From contig OZ020588.1 of NCBI GenBank assembly GCA_963971535.1, positions 121,356,505 through 121,420,504 of the forward strand: DNA of 64,000 bases. Direction: 5' to 3'. Position numbers and translations under genes: made by a program. Source of the stretch: Notolepis coatsorum. Taxonomy: Eukaryota; Chordata; Actinopteri; Aulopiformes; Paralepididae. The notes under the pieces were generated by a model that was not told where the DNA came from, made no database searches, and was given only the letters and a program-made list of their open reading frames with translations. Below, piece after piece: positions 10,984 through 22,543 of the stretch (within the stretch, counting starts at the first letter, position 1; the number at the start of each line of letters is the position of its first letter).

Positions 10984-11618
10984 CTATACCCCCCTCCGAA
11001 CTCCTTCCCCGACCGGTCCAAGTGAGACCCAGCTACAAGGAAGAAACGGTCTACACCGCGGAGAGGCTAAATAGACGACTACAGGATCTAGAGGCCCTGC
11101 CAGAGGAAGAAGAAGAGGGAGAGGAGGAGAGTCAAGCCCGACAGCAGCACAGTACTCCACAGGACCAGGAGGTCCAGTACAGCCCAGGCTCTACCCCAGC
11201 GGCTCTGCGCTACAGACCCCCGACTCAATTCACGGGTGAGCTTGATGCACGACCAGCCCCGAGGAACAGCACCTGGATACACGGGCCATGGTACCCAGCA
11301 GGTACCAGCCCACCAAGAGGCGTAAGAGGAGACTCGGCTAGGAGGCCTCTCTTCCAACGCTCACCGATGTGCCAGCCATCCATGGCATCATACATTGGCA
11401 CACCGACGTTTCCGGACTTCACCCACGAGAACAGAGCACAGTACACGGAGCTACGAATGTGCTTAGAGACAATGATGTCCGATGTAGCTGATGAACCGTA
11501 CAAGTATGCTATCCTACTGAAGCACCTCAAGGTGCCCCGAGCGCACAATATAGCGCTGGCCTATGCCACCTCTACTACCCCATACACAGCGGCTCTAGCA
11601 GCACTCGACCAAAGATAT
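10984..11618 (+). pseudogene. gag: BEL copy 1 Gag, middle part
   Basis: The frame resumes after the hAT and continues through ERLNRRLQDLEALPEEEE, a proline/arginine-rich linker, and the capsid-like segment with NRAQYTELRMCLETMM and LKHLKVPRAHNIALAYA. The equivalent segment in the other copy is about 85-90% identical by eye. The frame runs into the L2 insertion after the codons for LDQRY, giving an aberrant tail and stop at 11708. Confidence 0.8.
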
Positions 11619-12720
11619 ACATTTACATTTACATTTAGTCATTTAGCTGACGCTTTTATCCAAAGCGACTTACAAGTTCTGTGCGACAAGACAGCAAGAA
11701 GGGTATAACTCTATCAGCTGAGTAACAATGTTCATCAAAGTGTTGCGTGTTACAGTGTAGGTTAGTTTATTAGGACAAGTGCATGACATTAAGGTTAGTC
11801 GGGGTTAGATTTTTTTATTTTATTTTTTTTATCATTTCAGATAATGGTTGAAGAAGTGAGTCTTTAGTCGACGGCGAAAGATTGGACGGGATTCGGCTGT
11901 CCTAACTGGGATGGGTAGTTCATTCCACCATTGTGGGGCAAGGACTGAGAATAGGCGGCTTCTCTTTGATGACCCTCCGGGAGCTTGGATAGGAGTAGAT
12001 CTGAGGCGGCCAGAAGATGCAGAGCGTAGGGGTCTTGAGGGTGTGTAGTTAGAGACCATTGACCGGAGGTAGGCGGGAGCGGTTCCCTTTGCCGCACGGT
12101 ATGCTAGGTCGAGGGCCTTGAAGCGGATACGTGCAGCAATGGGGAGCCAGTGCAGGTCCCTAAGAAGTGGGGTGACATGGGCCGACTTCGGTAGGTTTGA
12201 GATCAGGCGGGCCGCTGCGTTTTGAATGAGTTGAAGAGGCTTGGTGGCAGTGGCCGGGAGGCCAGCTAGCAGTGCGTTGCAGTAGTCGAGGCGGGAGATG
12301 ACTGTTGATTGGACGAGGAGTTGGGTGGCTTCTTTTGTCAGGAAGGGGCGTATCCTTCTGACGTTGCTCAGGAGGAATCTGCAGGTTCTGGTTGTCGCTG
12401 CGATGTGAGCAGAGAAGTTCAGCTGGTCGTCGAGGACAACACCAAGGTTCTTGGCGGTCGGCGACGCGGTCACAGCTGCATTCTCGACTGTGATGGAGAG
12501 GTCGGTCAGGGGGGAGGATTTGGCCGGCAGGTGGAGCAATTCTGTTTTGCTTAGGTTCAGTTTGAGGTGGTTGGTCGTCATCCAGGCGGAGATGTCGGAC
12601 AGACAGGCCGAGATCCGCTCAGAGACGTGGATATCTGAGGGAGGGAAGGAGAGGAAGAGTTGAGTATCATCGGCATAACAATGATATGAGAAGCCATGAG
12701 ACGTGATAATGTTACCCAGT
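11619..12720 (-). mobile_element. L2-type LINE, 5'-truncated, inserted in BEL gag
   Basis: Flanked by GATAT on both sides (11614-11618, 12721-12725), where the BEL frame resumes exactly. The minus-strand frame (12720 to 11835, about 295 codons) starts inside the reverse transcriptase with CYADDTQLF, whose ADD is the catalytic motif, and runs to the intact C-terminus ending FFNHYLK. The 3' UTR ends in the fish L2 tail (gctttggataaaagcgtcag on the element strand) and (ACATTT) repeats at 11619-11636. Endonuclease and RT N-terminus are lost, as expected from incomplete reverse transcription. Confidence 0.92.
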
Positions 12721-12725
12721 GATAT

Positions 12726-14433
12726 GGACGCATATGGGACTACGTAATACAAGAGATAAGGCATATTGACCGCCTACCCCCAGCCACAGACAATCGCTCA
12801 CTAGATGACCTGTCTATCAAGGTACAATCCCTGGTAGGGATGCTGGGGGCGCAAAGAGAAAAGGGTATGCACGAACTGTACGCAAACTCTAATGTCGAGA
12901 GGATTTTAGAGAAGCTTCTGCCCGCCCGACAAGAGCGCTTCAGGCGGCAAAGAGACCACCGTGATCCTAACGGTCCCGAGCCATCCCTCCTAGACCTAGC
13001 TGACTTCCTGGCGAGAGAAGTCAACAGCCTACGGTTGGATACGTTCATGCGGAGCACACCAAGCTCCAGAGAGGGACCTAGGAGAGCAAACGATGGCCGC
13101 AGATTGGTGACCGTCATGCACCAATCAGAATCAGTACCGAGCAGCAAGAACCACAGTACCCCCTCGATGAAAGAGAAGTGGAAGATGGTGTGCCCGTACT
13201 GCGAAAAGGAACACTGGTTGTCACAATGTGACACGTTCAAGAAGATGACCGCCGACGAGGTGAGTCAATGGATAAAGTCCAACCGACGCTGTTACCGATG
13301 TGCGCGCAGTCACATGACAGCCGATTGCCGCTTAAAGAAGAGGTGTAGTCGGTGTGACGGAGCCCACCTAGATGTCCTACACGACAGTAACAGAAGAAAG
13401 CCTGCACCCTCAAGCAGCACAAAGGCAAGTGTTATGTACATTGACCCCGCCAGCAGCGGGGGCGCCCGGGTGCTCTTAAAGGTGGTCCGCGTAACACTGA
13501 GTTACCAAGATAAGGTCATGGACACTTACGCCGTCCTTGACGACGGGTCAGAGAAGACCCTTCTCCTCGCGTCCGCTGCGGCCCAGCTGGGGCTGCGGGG
13601 GAGCGAAAACCAGATGACGATTCGGACAATAAGAAGAGATCTAAAGACGATAAAGGGCGAGAATGTCTCCTTCACTATCGCAGCAAGCGGGCAGCCAGAG
13701 AGACGGTATAGGATTACTAACGCTTTCACCAGCCAAGAAATAGGCCTGTCGCAGTACACCTACCACATCGCCAAGCTGATGGATAAATATGTGCACCTGC
13801 GTCAACTACCTATACCGCTCATAGACGGTGCCACCCCGACCCTGCTGATAGGCTCCGACCATGCAGACCTCATCGTCCCGATTGACCGGGTCCACACAGG
13901 GCCCAGAGGCTGTCCTGCAGCAGTCGAGACCCGCCTAGGATGGACATTACAAGGCCCCCTCGCTAAGTCTCTTAACCGAACAGCAGCCACTAACTGCCTC
14001 CACTCCAGAGTGACAGAAGAAGACACCACCCTCCTACAGCATGTCGAGAGGCTATGGACACTAGAGACAATGCCCTTTAAGAACGAAAAGAAAGACATTC
14101 GTTCCAAGGAAGACATTTACGCTATAGCCCTCCTCGAGCAGGGGACAAAGAGAGTCAAAGTCAACGGAGTAATGAGATACGCAACTCCACTCCTGAGGCG
14201 AGAGGGTATGCCTACCTTCCACGCCCCAAAAGAAGCGACGGAGCGGTATCTATTGAACACAGAGCGGCGCCTAGCCAGAGACCCCGCTCAAGAGACTGTG
14301 TACCGCGCTGAGATTAACAAGCTAATCACAGCGGGACACATAAAGAAAATTGACATTGAAGAGGCCAATCAGACGACCGAATCATGGTACGTGCCGCACC
14401 ACAAAGTCCACCACAACGGCAAGGATCGTATTG
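12726..14433 (+). pseudogene. BEL copy 1 Gag C-terminus, zinc knuckles and protease
   Basis: After the LINE the frame continues through the capsid tail (MLGAQREKGMHELYANSNV) and a cysteine/histidine block: CPYCEKEHWLSQC, then CYRCARSHMTADC, then CSRCDGAH. These resemble retroviral-type zinc knuckles that bind RNA. The retropepsin active site is AVLDDGSEKTL near 13535-13570. The start of RT follows with GHIKKIDIEE and WYVPHHKVHHNGKDRI. The second L2 insertion cuts it at 14433; the open frame then runs into L2 coding sequence in the same orientation, giving a 713-residue chimeric frame from 12840 to 14981. Confidence 0.85.
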
Positions 14434-15184
14434 GATTCCTCCTGAGCAACGTCAGAAGGATACGCCCCTTCCTGACAAAAGAAGCCACCCAACTCCTCGT
14501 CCAATCAACAGTCATCTCCCGCCTCGACTACTGCAACGCACTGCTAGCTGGCCTCCCGGCCACTGCCACCAAGCCTCTTCAACTCATTCAAAACGCAGCG
14601 GCCCGCCTGATCTCAAACCTACCGAAGTCGGCCCATGTCACCCCACTTCTTAGGGACCTGCACTGGCTCCTCATTGCTGCACGTATCCGCTTCAAGGCCC
14701 TCGACCTAGCATACCGTGCGGCAAAGGGAACCGCTCCCGCCTACCTCCGGTCAATGGTCTCTAACTACACACCCTCAAGACCCCTACGCTCTGCATCTTC
14801 TGGCCGCCTCAGATCTACTCCTATCCAAGCTCCCGGAGGGTCATCAAAGAGAAGCCGCCTATTCTCAGTCCTTGCCCCACAATGGTGGAATGAACTACCC
14901 ATCCCAGTTAGGACAGCCGAATCCCGTCCAATCTTTCGCCGTCGACTAAAGACTCACTTCTTCAACCATTATCTGAAATGATAAAAAAAAAAAAAAAAAA
15001 ATCTAACCCCGACTAACCTTAATGTCATGCACTTGTCCTAATAAACTAACCTACACTGTAACACGCAACACTTTGATGAACATTGTTACTCAGCTGATAG
15101 AGTTATACCCTTCTTGCTGTCTTGTCGCACAGAACTTGTAAGTCGCTTTGGATAAAAGCGTCAGCTAAATGACTAAATGTAAAT
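14434..15184 (+). mobile_element. second L2-type LINE, 5'-truncated, inserted in BEL pol
   Basis: Flanked by GTATTG (14428-14433, 15185-15190). It codes from FLLSNVRRIRPF to FFNHYLK (stop 14979-14981), followed by an A-run and the same ~200-bp 3' UTR as the copy at 11619-12720, ending AAATGT. The protein is nearly identical to the other copy (one visible change, HWLP to HWLL). It lies in the opposite orientation to that copy, so the two form ~750-bp inverted repeats about 1.7 kb apart. Confidence 0.92.
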
Positions 15185-15190
15185 GTATTG

Positions 15191-17333
15191 TGTTCAACTG
15201 CAGCTACCAGATCGGATCACAAAATCTGAATAAAGAGCTCTTGCCCGGCCCAACACTCGGCCCCTCTCTACTAGGCGTGTTACTACGTTTCCGCCAAGAC
15301 AAGGTGGCCATCAGCGGCGACATCAAAGGGATGTTCCTGCAGGTGAGACTAGTGGAGGAGGACAAGCCCCTGCTGCGGTTCCTATGGAGAGAGAGGATCG
15401 GGGATGAGCAACCAGCCATCTATCAATGGGAAGTCCTCCCTTTCGGAACCACATGCAGCCCATGCTGTGCTACGTTTGCACTGCAAAAGCACGTCGCAGA
15501 GGATCCAGCAGCTGATGAAGAGGTCCGACAAAGTGTAGGAAATAGTTTCTACGTGGACAACTGTCTGCAAAGCGTCTCGACGCCAGAAGAAGCCGAGGCC
15601 CTTCTACTCAAGCTCCGCGCCTCCCTGATCAAAGGCGGCTTTGATCTCAGGCAGTGGGCCAGCAGCGACCCGCAAGTATTGCGCAGCCTCTCCCCAGAGG
15701 ACAAGGCAGCAAGCAGCGAGACCTGGATGGCGACCATCCCAGGAGAAGCCCAAGAAATGACATTAGGACTAGTCTGGCGCTTCAAAACAGACTCGCTCCA
15801 TTATAAACACACACCCCTGACCAAGGAGCAGGGAAGGTCGACTGCACTACCGACCACCAGACGGAGTGTATACAGAACACTCGCCAGACAATATGACCCG
15901 TTGGGATGTATTCTACCTTACACCACCAGGGCAAAGATGATTGTAAGAGCGCTATGGGACAAGGACCAGGGCTGGGACGACCCCATACCCGAGCACCTTG
16001 CGTCCACATGGAGAGAGTGGGAGACGGAACTCAGCTCACTCCCAGGTGTCAACATACGCCGCAGCTACTTCCCACCCACAGTGAGGCCGGAGACGTGCCA
16101 GATGGACCTGCACGTCTTCAGCGACGCCTCCGAAGTAGCCTACGGTTCAGTGGCCTACTTGCGTGCCCGAGAGATGGGAGGAGAAATACATACTGCTTTC
16201 ATCCTGGCTCGCTCAAGAATAGCCCCACGCAAGCAACAGTCTATCCCGCGTCTAGAGCTCTGCGCAGCCCTAGCAGGAGCGCAACTCGCCACGTTAATCC
16301 AACGTGAACTCACCATTCCGGTGCAAAGAACAATCTTGTGGTCAGACTCCACGACAGTACTCACATGGATCCGGTCTGATTCGTGCAGATACAAGGTCTT
16401 CGTGGGAGTCAGAGTCACAGAGATTCAAGATTTAACAGAAGTAGCAAGCTGGAGGTATGTGGACACAAAACACAACCCAGCTGATGTCATCACCCGGGGA
16501 ATGTCCCTGGATGACCTCACCCGTCACAACCTATACAGTGACGGGCCAGAGTTCCTCAAGCTCCCGGAAGAAGAGTGGCCTACACCCACCCCACGGGAAG
16601 CGAGTAAAGAGGAGGCCGAAAACAAGAAATCTATGTTCTGTGGATTGAACACACTCGTCTCCACAGACCCCGACATAGACGATTGCCTCACCCTAGAGAG
16701 TGCGCAGCTAAAGACATTCCTGTGGCACCACCCAGAGGTTCAGCTCACTACTGACATTACAGCAGCTGACTACGAAGAAGCAGAACTTCTTCTACTACAA
16801 CGAGCCCAGAGAGACTCGTTTCCCGATGAGCTAGACTGTCTACAGGGAGCAAAGCCCGTCCCATCAGACAGCAGACTGCTCCACCTAGCCCCCAAGAGCG
16901 ACGCCCATGGTCTCATCAGAGTGGGTGGTCGTCTGCGGAGAGCTCCAGACTTACCGGATGACGTCAAGTACCCGATAGTCTTAAACAGCCGACACAAGGT
17001 CACAGAGCTGATCATAAAGAAATACGACAAGGATGTGCATCACGCCGGGGCAGAGAGAGTCTTCGCGGAGATCAGACGTCGTTATTGGATACTGCAAGGG
17101 AGAGAAGCAGTGCGGCGCTTCCAGCGAACCTGTCTAGACTGTCGTAAGTGGCGAGCGCAGCCCAGTATACCCCGGATGGCTGACCTACCTCCCTGTCGCC
17201 TCCGACTCGGCGACAAGCCTTTTCACTCCACCGGTATGGACTGTTTCGGCCCGCTGTATATAAAGAAAGGAAGAGGAACCGAGAAGCGGTGGGGTATTGT
17301 ATTCAAATGCATGACCACCGAGCGATGCATATA
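15191..17333 (+). pseudogene. pol: BEL copy 1 reverse transcriptase, RNase H, integrase N-terminus
   Basis: Continues pol after the L2. RT: first catalytic Asp in SGDIKGMF; the polymerase box reads SFYVDNCLQS at 15544-15573, with Asn where most RTs have the second Asp. RNase H: LHVFSDASEVAYGS, RLELCAALAGA, LWSDSTTVLTW and DTKHNPAD supply the D-E-D-D set. Integrase: HHAGAERVFAEI ... CLDCRKW is the HHCC zinc domain and TGMDCFGPLY gives the first catalytic Asp. A single missing base near 17320 shifts the frame, ending it at TAG 17332-17334. These enzymes copy the element RNA into DNA and insert it. Confidence 0.9.
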
Positions 17334-18146
17334 GAACTCCTTCCAACCATGAGCACAGACTCATTCCTTATGGCCTTCCGAAGATTCACATCGCGGAAAG
17401 GCAAACCGTCTATACTATTGTCTGATCACGGGACAAACTTCAAAGGCGGAGAAAGAGAGCTGAGAGAGAGCTTCCAAGCTATGGGCCCAGAACTTAAGAC
17501 CCACCTCGCTCCATCCCAGATTGACTTCCAGTTTAATCCCCCGAACGCACCTCACTTCGGTGGAACTTGGGAACGAGAAGTACGTTCAATAAAGACAGCC
17601 CTGTACGCCGTGCTTGGGGCCCAGACCGTGGCGGAAGAAGTCCTAATGACAGTCCTCACGGAGATCGAGGGAGTATTGAACTCAAAGCCCCTCGGTTACG
17701 TCTCAAGTGATGTAGCAGATGTCGACCCAGTCACCCCCAACACACTCTTGATGGGGCGGCTGGACCCCGCGCTACCACAGACAATGTACAGACCTGAAGA
17801 AGCGAACGGCCGAAGAATGTGGAGGTACAGTCAAGTATTGGCTGACAAGTTTTGGAACAGCTTCCTACTCCACTATCTACCGTCTCTACAGACCCGCCAG
17901 AAATGGGTGAAAGAGAGAGACAATTTGACAGAAGGAACAGTCGTCATGATTATCGACCAGTCACTACCCCGAGCTATGTGGCCGGCTGGCCGCGTAAGCA
18001 AAGTGATCACCGGTGCCGACGGAAAGGTCAGACCTGCCGAAGTGCTCGTCCAAGGACGGATCTACACCCGACCCGTGGCGAGGCTAATAGAACTGCCAAG
18101 GCTCCCCGATACTATCGATGACGACCATGACCCCATGACTTTGTGA
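17320..18146 (+). pseudogene. pol: BEL copy 1 integrase core and C-terminus
   Basis: The plus-one frame continues with AMHIELLPTMSTDSF, LLSDHGTNF (second catalytic Asp), FNPPNAPHFGGTWEREV (third acidic residue) and the BEL-type C-terminal domain with LMGRLDPALPQ, WRYSQVLADKFW and LTEGTVVMIIDQ. It ends TGA 18144-18146. All three acidic residues of the DDE triad are present but sit in two frames in this copy because of the base missing near 17320. Confidence 0.88.
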
Positions 18147-18227
18147 ACTGCCCGACCCCTCACAACAGACATTGAGTAGTGGACAGTGCGGTTAATCTGT
18201 CTCTGCTTAGCTAATTAGGTGGGACTA

Positions 18228-18240
18228 ATTAGGAGGCGGC
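18228..18240 (+). other. polypurine tract before 3' LTR
   Basis: The purine-rich AGGAGGCGGC directly precedes the 3' LTR; the equivalent place in the other BEL copy reads AGGGGGCGGC. This position is where plus-strand DNA synthesis starts in LTR elements. Confidence 0.6.
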
Positions 18241-19573
18241 TGTTACAAAGGATCAGATTAAACCGAATATATATATTTATTGATTGATATATATTGCATA
18301 ATATTTGTATATCGTTTGATATCCCTTGTATATTCCTTGTACATATACACGGAATATCCCTTTAGCCTAGTACAGACCATAATATTTCATTCTCCTATTG
18401 GACAGCGGTCCACAGGCGCCGAGGCCATGCCTCCAGAGTCAGGTTCAAAGCCACCGTCAAGACATGTCTGTACATGCCCGGCCTTGCCCAAGAATACGAG
18501 ACAGAAATGAGGTTGGCACTAGATTGTTCGCCGTGCATATAAATATGGCGCAGGTGAATACAGAAGTATGTTACCCAATAAGTTGAAGCCTCACCCACGA
18601 TACTCTGTGCGGTGAAGTATGGCCTGTTTGGCCCCAAATAAGAGCATTGAGACCGCGTGCGAATTAATAACTGAATTGTCAAAGTTTGGCGCTATACCGT
18701 CGAGTGCGACATATTTCTATTAAGTCAGTAATAGTCTATTTGTGTATAGTGTATCGTGCGGCTAAAGTTCTACAGTGACCAGCATCACCAACGCTTCCTC
18801 GTATCATCTAGAGAGCTTATCCAGGCTGGGCTGCTTTCATGGCGCTTTCACCCGAGGAGCCCTAGACGAGAACCGTGTGGACATGTACACTGGATTAATC
18901 TACCCGACGACTACATAGCCCTTTGCGGCTGGATTATATTTGCTTTTGGTCCTGTGATTAATGGAGCGGAGAATCGCCGACGCCTACACGTGTGTGGGAT
19001 TTACCCTGTGAGGAGCCACGTCGAGTCTGCGCCTCAGAGAGCCTGAGGCAGGCTAGCTTTCTTCCCTGTGGATCTACAGGCTACGGAGAACAGCTGTATT
19101 CGTCTGTGGATCAAGATCTTATTGCACCGTCTCCCGTACTCGGAGTCTCCTTATCATCGTTGACCCAGGCTCTACTACCGACAGATCCTCTACCCCTGCT
19201 GGTTTACAACCGGGGGGACCCTTCCAGTATCTCCCGCTATATATTAGTAGTGTACCATAGATATAATTCCCTAAGATTCAGGTTGTATAATTACCTCCTG
19301 CGTAACCAGAGAATGGACATTCATTATTGATTTGCCTACGCACATTCCTTTGCCTTATAAGCGCATCCAAAGTAAAATAGATAAGTATATTATGTACATT
19401 TTGCTGCAATAAATACTTAATTACAACTTTGTGTGGAACCGATTCATTGTGGGAAGTGTTCATCATATTTATATATCATGTACTGTATGGCCAGTAATTA
19501 AAGTACATAAAACGGTAGTGGTTTAATGATACCATACTTATCAATAGTCAGGGAATTGTACCCCTCAGTTACA
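18241..19573 (+). repeat. 3' LTR of BEL copy 1
   Basis: 1,333 bp, matching 7634-8969 with about eight substitutions and a 3-bp indel. Followed by the target duplication TGTAG (19574-19578). Confidence 0.93.
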
Positions 19574-19589
19574 TGTAGTATAAAAAAAA

Positions 19590-20022
19590 AATGCTGTTGC
19601 TGACGATCAGAGCATCAAAAAACGACCCCCCCCCCCCCCCCTTTGATGCATTCATGATGAAACATAATACCTATTATATACCTTTGATTTGGAAATAGTA
19701 ACGTGTCCAGGCGAGCAACGCGAACGCCTTTAGTAAAATTCACACAGCGCTCCATAACACAGCTTTCAGAAATTTGCCAGGATCACTCTGAAACTATACA
19801 ATATTCACCACGGGATAACACACGAACGTATACATGAACAAATTTACTCTTTTTTACATGTTGGACGATAGATAGTGACTGTCAAATGAGCCATAGTATT
19901 GTGTCCATAGCTATAATATAGAATATAAATATAGCCCTGCAAACACTGTGACGCACAGTGAAAATCCCTATCTTTTAAAGCGTGGCCCATTGACTACAAT
20001 GATGGATAAAATGGCTGGCCAA
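19590..20022 (+). repeat. piggyBac-like element, right half
   Basis: Matches the right half of the 28429-29375 copy in order: poly-C run (~19627-19641), 'gatgcattcatgatgaaacataatacc', 'attcaccacgggataacacacg', 'tccatagctataatata', 'ctgcaaacactgtgac'. The terminus is replaced by a LINE fragment from about 20023. Confidence 0.6.
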
Positions 20023-20760
20023 GGACTACCAGTTTGGAGAAGGTGGGGCACAGCCAGGGTTGAGAGGAGGTTTGAGAAGTCAGGTATGAAGGTTGACTTG
20101 GCCTTGGGGGGTCTGTAGATGGAAATGATTAGGAGGGGTTTGGTACACTTTGGCAAACTTCACACGCTCCTGTTGTTGAGGGGGGGGGGGGGGGGGGGCG
20201 TGTCTCTTCAGCGGGCGGAGATGGTTATTAGTACGATGTGCGCCAGTGTCCTGATGGCACATAAGAGCTGCAACCGTGCGTTCAGCAGACCAGATGGATG
20301 AAATAGCGGCATGTCCAGGCTGGGTGAAAACAAACCTTCGCCGGGAGCTTTTGTGGATAGAACAGCGTCGGTGAAGCAGTGCGAATTGCTTGATGGCTGA
20401 GATGCACGTTGGAGTCGTGCAGGTGTTGAAAGTCAGTAGTTGCGGAATGGAATATTTCAACAACATGCCAGACGCCTAGGGAGCCGAGAGCTAGTTGTTG
20501 TTAGCCCTGGGCTGGATTTACAGAACTGGAGAGCTAGTTAGACGATCCATAGCATCGAAGAAGGAGATGGAACTTGGAGGTTGGAGAAGTATCTCGATGG
20601 ATGTTGAGTAGGAATCAAGTGACAGCTACAGTGGGAGGATATCCAGCAATCAGCCTGTGTTGGAAGCGAAGGCAGCAGGTAGATGATGACAGCCATAAAA
20701 ACAGTAAAAATCTGTATAAAAAGCCCAGAAGTTAAAACATGTAAAAACAATCTAAAAGTT
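20023..20760 (-). pseudogene. LINE endonuclease N-terminal fragment
   Basis: On the minus strand, frames at 20466-20080 and 20156-19968 include YSIPQLLTFNT, a basic stretch, then PLLIISIYRPPKAKSTFIPDFSNLL. The YRPPK block is typical of APE-type endonuclease of L2-like LINE ORF2. A G/C run (~20180-20198) and frameshifts break it. RT is absent. 20470-20760 is its probable 5' leader; no motif seen there. Confidence 0.55.
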
Positions 20761-21339
20761 CTTAATCTAAAAGTTATTCAAGTGGCTTTAGGCAAATAAG
20801 ACATCAAATCAGACGGAGAAGTGGCGGACAAACAAATGCCAGCGTCCTCTCTCGTCCTCCTAATAACTCTTCCTTTTGTTTCCCTATCCTTATGTCGAAA
20901 ACAGTACTATTCCTGATAACAATATCACACATGTAACTGAAACAAAAGAATACTCCTTGTTTACTTTGGCCCCCAGCTGACATTATTTTGCCTCAAACAA
21001 ATCCATTGACTTCCTTTCAGTGCCTTTTCCGACATCTCCTTTAACCACCTTTCACAAACTGCCCACGAATCACAACAATGTGTTTCCTCATAAATCTACC
21101 TGCATCTCCCAATCAAACTCCCTTTAGCTTATGATTGGGCCTGACCCATGCCTGCCTAAAAACCTACTTCTATATTTTTCTCTCTCACTGACAAATTGAA
21201 TAGCTGCACTCTCCACCCTCTTACAATTTAAATTCACCTGTACTCTGCTCAGCATTCCTGCTGCTAAGCTTTTCAAAACCTGGTTATGTCCCCATGTATA
21301 CCGACTGAAAGACTAGTCTTACAGCATGACATGAGTCCT
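20761..21339. other. no recognised feature
   Basis: AT-rich; no long frame, no inverted ends, no known tail. Possibly unique sequence. Confidence 0.4.
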
Positions 21340-21341
21340 GG

Positions 21342-22543
21342 TTGAAGAAATTTGATAGTGACTCCACAATAGATCTACATGATTTTAATGTGTTTAGAAT
21401 TGATAGGGTAGGTAGGGGTGGTGGGGTAGTTATTTATGTTAAATGTTGTTTTTCTGCTTCTGTTGTGAATGCTGTCACTATCCCAATGTGTTTTGAAGTA
21501 CTTGTTTTAAAGGTTGAGTTTGGGATCAATCTATCAAACAGACCCCCTTCTGCTGATGCTAGCTCTTTAGATAGATTAGCTGAGCTCCTTTTGCAGTATA
21601 TTGACTCTGAGGTGATTGTCATGGGTGATTTTAATATTGACTGGTTGAGTGGTGCTGCAAAGCACCTTAACAAAATCGGTGGTAACCCCAGTCTTTCCCA
21701 GTTAGTTACTGAGCCCACCAGGCCAAACCTTAAAAATTACTCTAGGTCTACCCTTATTGATCTTATTTTTGTGAATAAATATGACAGGATTTCAGCTTGT
21801 GGTTTTTTTTACTTAGGCATTGCCCTACAACCTGTGTAAGAAGCACGAGACTGCCAAAAACAAGATCTCACACAGTTTTACAGAGGAATTTTAAATATTT
21901 TAATCGCCAATAATTTTTAGATGATCTTGTTTTAACATTGAAATTGAAGTTAGCCCTGAACTCCTTTGTAAATACATTTAATTTATTAGTTGACAAGCAT
22001 GTTCTTTTTTAAAAGGTTCGCATTAAAGATAGAGTAATACCCTGGTTTTCTCAGGAATTGTCAACCCTAATTAAAGACAGAAATGCTGCATGCATGGCCA
22101 GGCGTTCTGGAGACCCTCAACATTGGCTTTCATTTAGGCAAATTAGGAACAAATGTACTGCAGTAGTAAGAACATCTAAAACTGATTACTATCTGGAGTT
22201 GGTTACAAACTCATACCCTAATCCGGCAACATTTTGGAGTGCGGTGAATATGAACAAAATAAAATCATCTAATTCTTTACCCTCTCATATAAAAATTGAT
22301 AACTGTGTGATCTCTGAGCAGAGTACAATTTGTGTTGCCTTCAATAGGCATTTTGCAGAGGCTGGTCATTTATTTAATAGGAACTATAATGGACCTTGTC
22401 CTGCTGATTCTGATTGTTTGTACCCTGTGGGCGTCACTTCACATTTCTCCTTTCAACCCTTTTCACAGTCAGCTGTATTTGATGCTTTGCAATCAATAGA
22501 ATTCAAAGTGTTCTACAGGTGAGGGTAACTTAGTATTTCTTTT
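21342..22543 (+). pseudogene. LINE ORF2: endonuclease and linker, part 1
   Basis: The first frame (21342-21836) contains RVGRGGGVVIYV and VIVMGDFNIDWLS, with GDFN as the catalytic APE-endonuclease motif, then STLIDLIFV. A frameshift near 21820-22050 leads to a second frame (22030-22510) with IPWFSQELSTLIKDRN and NPATFWSAVN, the linker before the RT. At 22544 the frame is interrupted by a TTAA element and resumes at 23501. I/Nimb- or L2-like; unassigned. Confidence 0.7.

Larger units (their letters stand above)
7634..19573 (+). mobile_element. BEL/Pao LTR retrotransposon, copy 1 (complete but broken)
   Basis: Two 1.33-kb LTRs beginning TGTTACA and ending GTTACA flank Gag, protease, RT, RNase H and integrase, the BEL/Pao order. 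The 5-bp target duplication TGTAG (7629-7633, 19574-19578) is intact. By eye the LTRs differ at about eight substitutions and one 3-base indel (~0.6%), so the insertion is recent. It has since acquired a hAT (9952-10983), two L2 LINEs (11619-12720 minus, 14434-15184 plus), a nonsense codon at 9796-9798 and a frameshift near 17320. Without inserts the element would be about 9 kb, the usual BEL size. It cannot now make a full polyprotein. Confidence 0.93.

Noticed and set aside
13526-14116. Minus-strand frames opposite the BEL protease
   Set aside because: Mirror frames of conserved coding sequence; the same mirror frames occur at copy 2.
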